From Comamonadaceae bacterium OS-4 (GTDB taxonomy: Bacteria > Pseudomonadota > Gammaproteobacteria > Burkholderiales > Burkholderiaceae_C), in the NCBI GenBank assembly GCA_027924025.1, contig AP026970.1, forward strand, positions 558,001-622,000: a stretch of 64,000 bases of DNA, read 5' to 3'. The notes below the pieces were generated by a model. It did not search any database and was not told where the DNA came from. It saw only the letters and a list, made by a program, of their open reading frames with translations. The position numbers and the translations under genes were made by a program. Below, one piece after another: positions 42,890 through 53,200 of this stretch. Each line of letters starts with the position of its first letter. Positions within the stretch are counted from its first letter, which is position 1.

Positions 42890-45800
42890 GGTGTTTGGGG
42901 CTTGCGGGCCTGGGCAGCTTTGGCAACATCGGCCACCAGCGCCGCGACCGGCTCTGCCCATGCTCCCCGGGCAGATTGGCGGTACAGGCGCGCAGTGGGA
43001 TACCACGGTGAGTCTGCCCGAGAGAGCAGCCACCGCCAATCCGGAATAAGGGGCAAAAGCACCCGCACTTGGCACCCTAGCCCGCCCGCGAGGTGGGCTA
43101 CCGAGGTGTCTACGGTCACGAGCTCGTCCACTTCGCTCAAGATGGCTGCCGTGTCTTCAAAACTTTGAATCTCGGGGCTCAAGTTGCGCAAGTGGCAGCC
43201 GGGTGCAAGGGCCTTGATTTGCTCAACGGCCTCTCCCTTTTGGACGGATAGCACTTCCACGCCCTCCAGCTGCAACAAGGCGGCCAAGTGGTGCAGTGCC
43301 AATGAGCGGTTGGCGTCATTGCCGTGGGTCGGCCTGCCGGCCCAGACCAGCGCGACCCGGTAGGCGCGGGCTGGCCCCAGCTTTTGGCGCCAGGTAGTGG
43401 TGCGCTCAGGGGCGGCGCTGAGGTAAGAAATGGGGGCAGGGACTGTTTTCAGCACGGTGCCAAAGGCCATGGGCAGGCTCAGCAACGGGCACTGCCAGTC
43501 AAAGGGCGGCAACTCGCTGCCATTGGGCACCAGCTGTGCCAAGCCCTGGACGCGCTCTGCCAGGCTTTCCACATCGCTTTGCACCACCAGCAAGACCTTG
43601 GCGCCGCGGGCGGCGAGCAGCGGCAGGTAGCGCAAGAACTGGAAGGTGTCGCCAAATCCCTGTTCGGCGTGGACCAGAATGGTCTGGCCCGCAATCTCCT
43701 GCCCTGTCCACAAGGGCTGTGCGAAATGGCGCACCTCTTTCGTATCGGGCTGGGCCCAGCGGCTTTCGTAGTGGCGCCAGCCGGCCGCGAGGTCGCCGGT
43801 CAGCAGTTCCAACAGGGATTCGTGCAATGCGGCACGCACATGCCCGCCGGCCATTTGCTGTGCCTTTCGAAAGGTGCTTAAGGCCTCGTCGAAGTGCCCG
43901 TTTTCTTTGAGTGCAATGCCCAGGTTGTAAAGGTATTCGCTGGAGCCGGGCACCAAAGCCACGGCCTTGCGGGTGGCCTCCAAGGCCTCCGGCCAGCGGT
44001 GCAAGGCCCCCAAGGTGTTACCCAGGTTGGCTTGGGCCTGCGGACTACCGGGTGCTCTTTGGACGGCAGTGAGCTGGCACTGCAAGGCGCGTTGCAAATC
44101 ACCCGCCGCTTTGAAAAAAGCACCGGTGTTCGACCAGTTTTCGGGATCGTTGGGGCTTTGCCGGCAAGCGCGGGCACCGAGCATGAGAGCGGCATGGGTA
44201 TCACCTGCACGGAAGGCCGCAATGGCCAGGGCACTGGCAGCCCGGGCGTGGGTCGGGCACTCGCGCAAGGCCTGCCAGAAGGCAGGGCGGGCCAGCGCCG
44301 GCTCATTGCGCTCCAGCAGCACACGCCCTTGCTCCACCAGCGCATGGGCCGCTTGCTGGCGGCGCTTGCCGCCGGCCGACTGCGGCTGGGCCAACTCCTT
44401 CAAATCCTTGCCCAGCGTGTGCAGCACCGAATCCCAATCCCGGTAGGCCGGCTGGCGCAAGATGCGCAGGCTGGGGTACCAGGGGGAGTCTTCACGGTGC
44501 AGCAACCAGCGCCAATCCGGCATCCACGGAATCAACAGCCACACGGGAATACCCAAAGCCCCCGCCACATGGCAGATGCTGGTATCTACACACACCAGCA
44601 AATCCACATGCACCAGTGCAGCAGCCGTATCGCCGAAGTTCTGCAGCAAAGGCGCCATGTCCGTGACCTTGGCGCGTTGCTCGGGGGTGAGCGAGTCGAG
44701 GTCGGCACTGCGCGCACCGACCTGGAACGAATAGAAGTGCACCCCCTCCAGACCCCAGAGTGGCGCAAGCGCTGCAAACTCCACCGAGCGGTTGGCATCG
44801 TTTTTATGGCTCGGGTTACCGGCCCACACCAGACCGACTCGCAAACCGCTGTGCGCAAAGTGAGACTCCCAGCCCGCGCTACGCACATGTTCCAGCGCGA
44901 GGTAGGGAATCGTCTGCGGAATGTTGAGCGCATCGGTGCCGGGCAACTGCGGGCCCAGCAGGTGCGGCAGGCTCAAGAGCGGGCAGACCACATCAAAGTG
45001 GGGCGTCGGAGCCCCCTCGTGGACCAGCTCGACATGGGCGGGGAGCACCGGAAGCGAGGTCAAAGACTCCTGAATCAATAGCAGCACCCGCTTGATAGGC
45101 TTGGGCAGGAGGGCGATATAGCGTAAAAACTGCAAGGTATCGCCCAAGCCCTGCTCGGCGTGGATGAGCAAGGTCTGGTCGGGCAAGGGCTGGCCCTGCC
45201 AGAGCGGCTTGGGGGTCTGCAGCCGCTTGGAGGGAAAGTCGGGCACGTCAAAGCGGCGCTCGTAGTCGGCAAAGCCGCCGGGCAGGTCGCCGGCCAGCAG
45301 CCTTGCCAGCCCGCGGTTGTAGATCAGGCCCGCGTAGTCCGGCCGCACCGCGATGCCGCGCTCAAAACAGGCGAGCGTAGCGGGCAGGTCTCCCACCGCC
45401 TTGAGGTAGGCGCCACAGTTCGACCAGTTTTCGGGATCGTTGGGGCTTTGCCGGCAAGCGCGGGCACCGAGCATGAGAGCGGCATGGGTATCACCTGCAC
45501 GGAAGGCCGCAATGGCCAGGGCACTGGCAGCCCGGGCGTGGGTCGGGCACTCGCGCAAGGCCTGCCAGAAGGCAGGGCGGGCCAGCGCCGGCTCATTGCG
45601 CTCCAGCAGCACACGCCCTTGCTCCACCAGCGCATGGGCCGCTTGCTGGCGGCGCTTGCCGCCGGCCGACTGCGGCTGGGCCAACTCCTTCAAATCCTTG
45701 CCCAGCGTGTGCAGCACCGAATCCCAATCCCGGTAGGCCGGCTGGCGCAAGATGCGCAGGCTGGGGTACCAGGGGGAGTCTTCACGGTGCAGCAACCAGC

Positions 45801-47262
45801 GCCAATCCGGCATCCACGGAATCAACAGCCACACGGGAATACCCAAAGCCCCCGCCACATGGCAGATGCTGGTATCTACACACACCAGCAAATCCACATG
45901 CACCAGTGCAGCAGCCGTATCGCCGAAGTTCTGCAGCAAAGGCGCCATGTCCGTGACCTTGGCGCGTTGCTCGGGGGTGAGCGAGTCGAGGTCGGCACTG
46001 CGCGCACCGACCTGGAACGAATAGAAGTGCACCCCCTCCAGACCCCAGAGTGGCGCAAGCGCTGCAAACTCCACCGAGCGGTTGGCATCGTTTTTATGGC
46101 TCGGGTTACCGGCCCACACCAGACCGACTCGCAAACCGCTGTGCGCAAAGTGAGACTCCCAGCCCGCGCTACGCACATGTTCCAGCGCGAGGTAGGGAAT
46201 CGTCTGCGGAATGTTGAGCGCATCGGTGCCGGGCAACTGCGGGCCCAGCAGGTGCGGCAGGCTCAAGAGCGGGCAGACCACATCAAAGTGGGGCGTCGGA
46301 GCCCCCTCGTGGACCAGCTCGACATGGGCGGGGAGCACCGGAAGCGAGGTCAAAGACTCCTGAATCAATAGCAGCACCCGCTTGATAGGCTTGGGCAGGA
46401 GGGCGATATAGCGTAAAAACTGCAAGGTATCGCCCAAGCCCTGCTCGGCGTGGATGAGCAAGGTCTGGTCGGGCAAGGGCTGGCCCTGCCAGAGCGGCTT
46501 GGGGGTCTGCAGCCGCTTGGAGGGAAAGTCGGGCACGTCAAAGCGGCGCTCGTAGTCGGCAAAGCCGCCGGGCAGGTCGCCGGCCAGCAGCCTTGCCAGC
46601 CCGCGGTTGTAGATCAGACCCGCGTAATCCGGCCGCACCGCGATGCCGCGCTCAAAACAGGCCAGCGCCTCGGGCATGCAGTGCCGCTCGCCTTGCCAGC
46701 GGGCGAGTGTGCCCCAGGCGTCGGCATGGCCGGGCTCGGCGCGCAACACCTGCTCCAGCTCGGCCCGGGCGCGCGCCATCTGGCGCAGCTCCAGCAGGCA
46801 CTTGGCCAGCATGAAGCGGTAGTCCGGGTTATGGGTTTGCTGGGCACACGCTGCCTCGAAATGTGTGAGCGACTTTTCAAAGTCGCCCCGTGCGTAATGC
46901 AGATTGCCCAGGTTGTTGTGGGCAGAGTGAAAAGCGGGGTCCGCCTTCAAGGCCGCGTGGTAGGCCTGTTCGGCGGCTTCCCATTGCGACAGCGCTTTGA
47001 GCGCCACGCCGCGGTTGGCATGGGCGCGCGCATCGCGGGGGGTGGCTTGTACCAGGCGCTCAAAAAGTGCCAACGCATCTTCGTGCTGGCCTGCACTGTT
47101 GTGCAGGATGCCGAGGTTGTTCAGGGCGTTGGCATGCTCCGGCTCCAGCGCCAGGACGGCGCTGTACGCCTCGCGGGCGGCATCACCACGCCCCGCACTT
47201 TGCAGTGACAGGGCTTGGGCAAACAGTGCATCGGTGTCCTGTTTCGATTGCCGTCCGGCCAT
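42886..47262 (-). CDS. Large TPR-glycosyltransferase with three GT9-like modules
   Basis: A 1458-residue protein. TPRs occupy residues about 10-225. GT9-like domains follow at about 240-520, 670-950 and 1140-1450, separated by TPR-containing linkers. Each GT module shows HAEQGLGDTLQFLRY (or HAEQGFGDTFQFLRY), GLVWAGNPSHKNDANRS-like and VDTSICHVAGALG-like motifs. Residues about 201-615 are repeated at 631-1045 with no amino-acid difference that I see; the third module is diverged. The gene lies nine bases after the giant secreted protein and overlaps the next methyltransferase. It probably modifies that protein, but this is inference. The module count may be affected by assembly across the repeat. 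Confidence 0.85.
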   Translation of the reverse strand: MAGRQSKQDTDALFAQALSLQSAGRGDAAREAYSAVLALEPEHANALNNLGILHNSAGQHEDALALFERLVQATPRDARAHANRGVALKALSQWEAAEQAYHAALKADPAFHSAHNNLGNLHYARGDFEKSLTHFEAACAQQTHNPDYRFMLAKCLLELRQMARARAELEQVLRAEPGHADAWGTLARWQGERHCMPEALACFERGIAVRPDYAGLIYNRGLARLLAGDLPGGFADYERRFDVPDFPSKRLQTPKPLWQGQPLPDQTLLIHAEQGLGDTLQFLRYIALLPKPIKRVLLLIQESLTSLPVLPAHVELVHEGAPTPHFDVVCPLLSLPHLLGPQLPGTDALNIPQTIPYLALEHVRSAGWESHFAHSGLRVGLVWAGNPSHKNDANRSVEFAALAPLWGLEGVHFYSFQVGARSADLDSLTPEQRAKVTDMAPLLQNFGDTAAALVHVDLLVCVDTSICHVAGALGIPVWLLIPWMPDWRWLLHREDSPWYPSLRILRQPAYRDWDSVLHTLGKDLKELAQPQSAGGKRRQQAAHALVEQGRVLLERNEPALARPAFWQALRECPTHARAASALAIAAFRAGDTHAALMLGARACRQSPNDPENWSNCGAYLKAVGDLPATLACFERGIAVRPDYAGLIYNRGLARLLAGDLPGGFADYERRFDVPDFPSKRLQTPKPLWQGQPLPDQTLLIHAEQGLGDTLQFLRYIALLPKPIKRVLLLIQESLTSLPVLPAHVELVHEGAPTPHFDVVCPLLSLPHLLGPQLPGTDALNIPQTIPYLALEHVRSAGWESHFAHSGLRVGLVWAGNPSHKNDANRSVEFAALAPLWGLEGVHFYSFQVGARSADLDSLTPEQRAKVTDMAPLLQNFGDTAAALVHVDLLVCVDTSICHVAGALGIPVWLLIPWMPDWRWLLHREDSPWYPSLRILRQPAYRDWDSVLHTLGKDLKELAQPQSAGGKRRQQAAHALVEQGRVLLERNEPALARPAFWQALRECPTHARAASALAIAAFRAGDTHAALMLGARACRQSPNDPENWSNTGAFFKAAGDLQRALQCQLTAVQRAPGSPQAQANLGNTLGALHRWPEALEATRKAVALVPGSSEYLYNLGIALKENGHFDEALSTFRKAQQMAGGHVRAALHESLLELLTGDLAAGWRHYESRWAQPDTKEVRHFAQPLWTGQEIAGQTILVHAEQGFGDTFQFLRYLPLLAARGAKVLLVVQSDVESLAERVQGLAQLVPNGSELPPFDWQCPLLSLPMAFGTVLKTVPAPISYLSAAPERTTTWRQKLGPARAYRVALVWAGRPTHGNDANRSLALHHLAALLQLEGVEVLSVQKGEAVEQIKALAPGCHLRNLSPEIQSFEDTAAILSEVDELVTVDTSVAHLAGGLGCQVRVLLPLIPDWRWLLSRADSPWYPTARLYRQSARGAWAEPVAALVADVAKAAQARKPQTP
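44128..45372 (-). repeat. Tandem 1.24-kb direct repeat, distal copy
   Basis: Near-identical to 45418-46662 at an offset of exactly 1290 bp (430 codons). I see two synonymous differences, at 45328 and 45337, near the upper boundary. It encodes a glycosyltransferase module plus the following TPRs. Confidence 0.9.
45418..46662 (-). repeat. Tandem 1.24-kb direct repeat, proximal copy
   Basis: The partner of 44128-45372; the counterpart differences are at 46618 and 46627. A unique 45-bp stretch (45373-45417) separates the copies. Frame is preserved across the junction. Confidence 0.9.
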
Positions 47263-47271
47263 TGAGCGTGT

Positions 47272-50200
47272 TCAAGTCCATTGGAAATCGGAAGCGCTGA
47301 GCGCCGCCGCGGAACCTCCTAGCAGGGTGAGTTTCATGTCCGCTGCACCGTTGCCATCAGAGTCGATCAACAGTGTACCGGTGCTCGTGCCGCCGTTATA
47401 GGCGTAAGTAGCCTGTGCATTGCCTGTATTACTGAAGCTACTCACGATGCTGAAGGTGCCGTTGCCCAAGCCTTCGAACACGAGCTTGTCTTGTCCCACC
47501 ACAAAGTCGTTGATGGTGTCCGACACGGTCATGCTCGATTGCAGGGTGTCGCGGAAGATGAAGCGGTCTGCACCGCTGCCGCCGATCAAGATATCCGCAC
47601 CGTTGCTGCCGATCAGGCTGTCATCGCCGTTGCCGCCGTCCAATCGGGAACCGACAGTCGCTAGCGCCAGGGTGATCGTGTCGTCTGCGGCCCCGCCGAT
47701 GATGCTCTCAATACCCGAGGCGGTGACATTGTTGGCCCCGTTGCCCGACAAGCGCAAGATGTCAGAGCCTGCGCCGAGGTTGAAGGTCATGCCCGAAGCG
47801 ACTTCACCCAACGTGATGTCGTCGCTGGCGCCGCCCGCAATCAGCGTTTCCACGCCCACAATCGTCACCTGATTGGTGCCGCTGGTTGCCAAGGTCAAGG
47901 TGTCGCTCGCGCCACCCAAGTCGACGGTGGCGTTGGTGATCGCCGTGGTGTAGGTGATGCGGTCGCTGCCGCTGTTGCCGTTCAAGAACTCCACACCCGA
48001 GACCGAGAAGCTGTTGACACCACTCGACAGGTTGAGCGTGTCTGTGCCGCCTGCCAGGTTGATCACACCGTTGGACAGGGTCGTGGTCAAGGTGACCGTA
48101 TCTGCACCCGAGTTGCCGGTGATAGTCTCGACGCCCGATGCGGTGATGCTGTTGGTGAAGTTGCCCAAGGTCAACGAGTCCAGCCCGCCCGCCAGGTTGT
48201 AGGTGGTGCCGTTGACAGCCGCGGTCAGGGTGATCACATCTGCCGAGGCATTGCCGGTGATGGTTTCGATCGTGCCGTCCGAGAGGGTGAACGAGTTGGC
48301 GCCGTTGAAAAGTCGGAGCTCATCGACCCCGTCGCCACCGGTCAGGCTGGTGACGCCCGTGACCGCCGCGCCGAAGGTGATGGTGTCGTTGCCGGTACCT
48401 CCGAGAATGGTTTCCACGTTGGAGGCCGTGAAGTCGTTTCCATCGTTGCTCAGGGTGAGCTTGTCGCCTGAGGTGCCCAAATCGATCACATTGCCTGTCA
48501 GCCCTGCAGTGAAGGTCAGGCTGTCTGTGCCGCCGGCGCCAAACACACTCTCCACATTCATCACGGTGAGGGTGTTGACGCCTGAGCCGGCCAGAATCAG
48601 CCTGTCGATACCTGCGCCCAAGTCGTACACGCCTGCGGTTTGCGCAGCTGTGAGGGTGATGGTGTCTGCTCCGGCGTTGCCGTTGAGTGTTTCCACGCCG
48701 GCCACACTGGCGGTGTTGGCAAAGTTCGCCAGATTCAGCGTGTCGGTGCCAGAGCTCAGGTTGATCAACGCGTTGACGGCTTGTGTGGTCAAGGTGATCG
48801 TGTCTGCGCCCGAGTTACCGGTGATGGTTTCCACGCCGGCCAAGGTCGCCAGGTTGACAAAGTTGCCAAAGGTGATGGAGTCTGCCCCCGCGCCCAGGTT
48901 GTAGAGGTTGCCCGTCGCACCGTTGGTGCCAAGGGTGATCACATCCGAGCCGGAGTTGCCGATGACGGTCTCCACCGAGTTGGTCAGGGTGATGTTGTTC
49001 AGACCGTTGAACAAGCGCAAGACATCGTTGCCGGCCCCGAGGTTGAACGAGCCACCGGCCGCGGCATTGGCCAGCGTGATGTCGTCCACACCGGCGTTGC
49101 CCACAATGGTTTCGACCCCCAGCGCGGTGAGCGTGTTGTCAAAGTTGCCCAGAGTGAGGGTGTCTGTGACACCGCCACCGAGGTTGAAATTACCAGCCGT
49201 CACTTGCGTACCGAAGGTAATGCGGTCGTCGGCTGCGCCACCGGTAACACTCTCGGTATTCGACAGCGTGAGGGTGTTGGCCACGGCAGCAAGGGTCAGT
49301 TTGTTGACGCCTCCACCCAAGTCAATCACGCCACCGGTCATGCCTGTGCTCAGCGTCAGGGTGTCATCGCTGGCGTTGGCAGTGATGGTCTCCGCATTCG
49401 ATACCACCAGGGTATTAACACCGGAGGTGGCGGCCAACACCAGGGTGTCTACGCCCGAGCCCATGTTCACCAGGGCGGCAGTCATGTTGGTGGCAATTGT
49501 GACGGTGTCGGCACCGCTGCTGCCGGTCACGGTTTCGACGTTGGACAGGGTGACGGTGTTGCCGTTGCCGCTCAAGGTCAGTTGGTCCGTGCCTGCCCCC
49601 AGGTCGAAACTGCGGGATGCGACTGCGGCGCTGAGCGTGATCACGTCATTGGCACCGCCTGCCACCAGGGTTTCGATGTCGGTATTCAGCGTGAGCGTGT
49701 TGGCGCCGGTGGTGGCCAAGATCAGTGTGTCCGTGCCCGCGCCCAGCGAGATGCTGGCACCGCTCACTGCTGCGCTCAGGGTGACAGTGTCATCGCCAGC
49801 GAGGCCCACAATGGTTTCAATGTTGCTGGCCGTCAAGGTGTTGGCACCGGCGCCAGACAGGGTCAGTTTGTCTGTACCGGCTGCCAGGTCGAAGGTTTGG
49901 CCGGTCACGGTATTGCCCAGGGTAATGAAGTCAGCACCCGCATTGGCCACCAGTGTTTCCACATTGGTAACCGTCAGGGTATTGGCCGCATTGAACAAGA
50001 CCAGCTTATCGCTGCCGTCGCCCAGGTTGATGGTTCCGGTCGATACCGCGGAGGTCAGGGTGATGGTGTCCACCAAGTTGCCGCCCAGCAGGGTTTCAAC
50101 GCTGTTGCCCAGCGACAGGGTGTTGGCAAAGTCTCCGAGCTGCAGAATGTCGGTGCCCGAACCCAGGTCGATGTTCAGACCCGAGGCCGCGGTCGCAAGA

Positions 50201-53200
50201 GTGATGGTGTCAGCGCCTGAGCCACCCACGATCGTCTCGATGTTGGACAAGGTGGCGCTGTTGGTGCCATTGGCCAGAGTCAGTTTGTCCTGACCGGCGC
50301 CGAGGTCAAACTCGCCGTTGGTGGCCAAAGTGCCCAGGGTGATGGTGTTGACCCCTGAGGTGCCAATGATGCTTTCTGTATTGCGCACCGTGAGGGTATT
50401 CACCCCGGCTGCCAGGGTCAGCACGTCAACGCCAGAGCCCAGGTCATAGGTGCCTGAGGATTGCGCACTGGTCAAGGTCACCAGGTCCGCACCGGAACTG
50501 CCGGTCAAGGTCTCCACACCACTGACGGTGACCGTATTGCCGGCTCCTGCAAGGTTGAGCGCGTCTGTGCCGCCGCCCAGGTCGTAAACGTTGCCATTGA
50601 CCGCTGCATTGAGGGTGATGACGTCGTTGGCGGAGTTGCCAGTGACGGTTTCGATGTCACTGCCTAGCGTGATGGTGTTGGCGGCGTTGGCGAGATTCAA
50701 AATGTCTATGCCCGCGCCCAGCACCAGGCTGGTGACGCCAGACAGGCCGGCGCCCAAGGTGACGGTGTCGTTGCCGTTGTCGCCAACGATGGTTTCCACA
50801 CCGGTCGCCGTCAAGGTGTTGTTGAAGTTGCCCAAGGTCAGGGTGTCTGCACCGCTGCCGAGGTTGAAGTTGCCCGTGGTGGTCTGGGTCGTCAGGGTGA
50901 CTGTGTCAGCGCCGGAACCACCCAGCACCGACTCCACACCATTGAGTGCCAGGGAGTTGGCGCCGGAGCCTGTGGCCAGCAGGGTCAGGGTATCGGTGCC
51001 GGCGCCAAGGTTGTACACGGCGCCAGTGACAGTGGTGCTCAAGGCAATCGTGTCGTTGGCATTGCCCCCCACTACCGTCTCGACCGAGCCATTCAGGCTC
51101 AGTGTGTTGTTGAAGTTGGCCAAGGTCAGTATGTCGGTGCCATTGCCCAGATTGAAGGAGCCACCGCTGGTAGCAGCCGTCAGTGTGATGCTGTCATCAC
51201 CAGTGCCGCCCGTGACGGTTTCAATATTGGCGGCAGTAATCTGGTTGGTGCCATCGGCCAGTATCAAGCGGTCGCTACCAGCACCCAGGTCATAGGTGCG
51301 GCCTGTTACCGCAGTCGCCAGGCTGACGACATCGGCCCCGGAATTGCCAATCAGGGTTTCGATATCTGCGCCCACGGTCAGGGTGTTGGCCGCGTTGGCC
51401 AGGGTCAAGGTATCGGTGCCAGAGCCCAAGACAATGGATCCGCCGGTAACCGCAGCACCCAGGGTCACATTGTCATCACCCGAATTGCCAGTGATGTTTT
51501 CGGCGCCAGACACGGTGAGGGTGTTGGTGCCATTCGCTAGCGACAGGCTGTCTGTGCCGCTACCCAAGTCAATCACGGCACCGGTGACGGTGGTGGCCAG
51601 GGTGATAGTGTCTGCCCCCGAGCCACCCTTGAGCGATTCAATATTCGACAAGGTGACCGAGTTCGCTCCACTGCCACTGGCCAGCAGCACCAGGGTGTCG
51701 GTGCCCGAGCCCAGGTCGTAGCTGTTGCCCGCCACGATCTGGGTCAGGGTGACAGAGTCATTCGCATCCCCCCCCACGAGGCTCTCGATCGCGGCATCAA
51801 TCGACAGGCTGTTGTTGAAGTTGGCCAAGGTCAACACGTCCGCACCGGCGCCCAGGCTGACGGAGCCACCCGAAATCGCGGTGGTGAGGGTGATCAAGTC
51901 ATCGCCAGCATTGCCCACAATGGTTTCGACGTTGCCCAGCGATACGGTGTTGTTGGCGTTGAACAGCGTGACCTTGTCGGAGCCGCCACCCAGGTCGATC
52001 GTGCCACTGGTTTGGGCTGCACTCAGAGTCAGGGTGTCGCTGCCGGTACCACCGAGGACAGACTCAATACCGGCCAGGGTCAGGGTGTTGGCCCCGTCGG
52101 CAAGGGTCAGCTGGTCATTGCCGGTGCCGAGGTCGTAGTTGTGGCCGCTGACGGCGGCGGTCAAGGCAATTGTGTCGTTGGCAGAGCTGCCCACCAGCGA
52201 TTCGATGGAACCGTTCAGCGTCAGGGTATTGGCGCCCAGGCCCGAGAGCGTGAGGCGGTCAGCCCCTGCGCCCAAATCGTAGGTGTTGCCGGTCACGGCA
52301 CTATCCAGGGTCAGGGTGTCTGCACCGGAGTTTCCGAGCACGCTTTCCACCGTGCTGCTGACGGTAAAGCTGTTGGCCGCATTGGCCAGAATCAGGGTGT
52401 CGTTGCCAGCGCCAAGGCTGAACGCGCCGGTGCTCACACCACCGGTGAAGGTGATGGTGTCCGCACCCGAGCCACCGGTGATGGTTTCCACCGAGTTGCT
52501 GGCGGTGAGGCTGTTGGTGCCATCGGCCAGGCTCAGGCTGTCGCTGCCGGAGCCGAGGTCAAAGTTGCCTGCAGTCACCGTGGTCAGCAAGGTCACAATG
52601 TCATTGCCAGAGCCGCCGGAGATGCTCTCGAGGTTCGAGGCGGTCACGGTGTTGCCGCCGGCTGCGAGGAAGAGCTTGTCGACGCCAGCGCCCAGGTCAA
52701 GCTGTGCGCCTGCGACGGCGGTGCCGAAGGTGATGACATCGGCGCCGGCATTGCCCTCGACCGATTCGACGTTGTTGAGGGTCATGGTGTTGCCACCTGC
52801 CGCCAGTGTGATTTTGTCGCCGCTGCCTGCGCCAAGGTCCACCACCGCGTTGAACGGGCTGGCGTTGGTCATGGTGATGACGTCGTTGCCGTTGCCACCC
52901 GTGAGCGATTCCACGTTGTTGATGGTGGCGACGTTGCCGCCATCGGCCAGTTGCAAACGGTCGCTGTCGTTGGAGCCTGCCAGATTGACGGTGCCGCCGG
53001 ACAGGACTGTGGTCAGGGTCACGTTGTCATTGCTGCCACCACCGGAGACCGATTCGACGCTGGCCAGAGTGACGGTGTTGTTGCCTGCGCTGGAGAGTTG
53101 GACGGTATCGTTGCCACCCGCCAGGTCAATGCTGGCGCCACTGATCGCGGCGCCCAGCGTCACGTTGTCGTCGCCCGCATTGCCGGTTACCGACTCTACG

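Noticed and set aside
42890-43075. N-terminal extension of the second FkbM methyltransferase
   Set aside because: It overlaps the end of the upstream glycosyltransferase in another frame. The ATGA overlap at 42886-42889 is the natural start.
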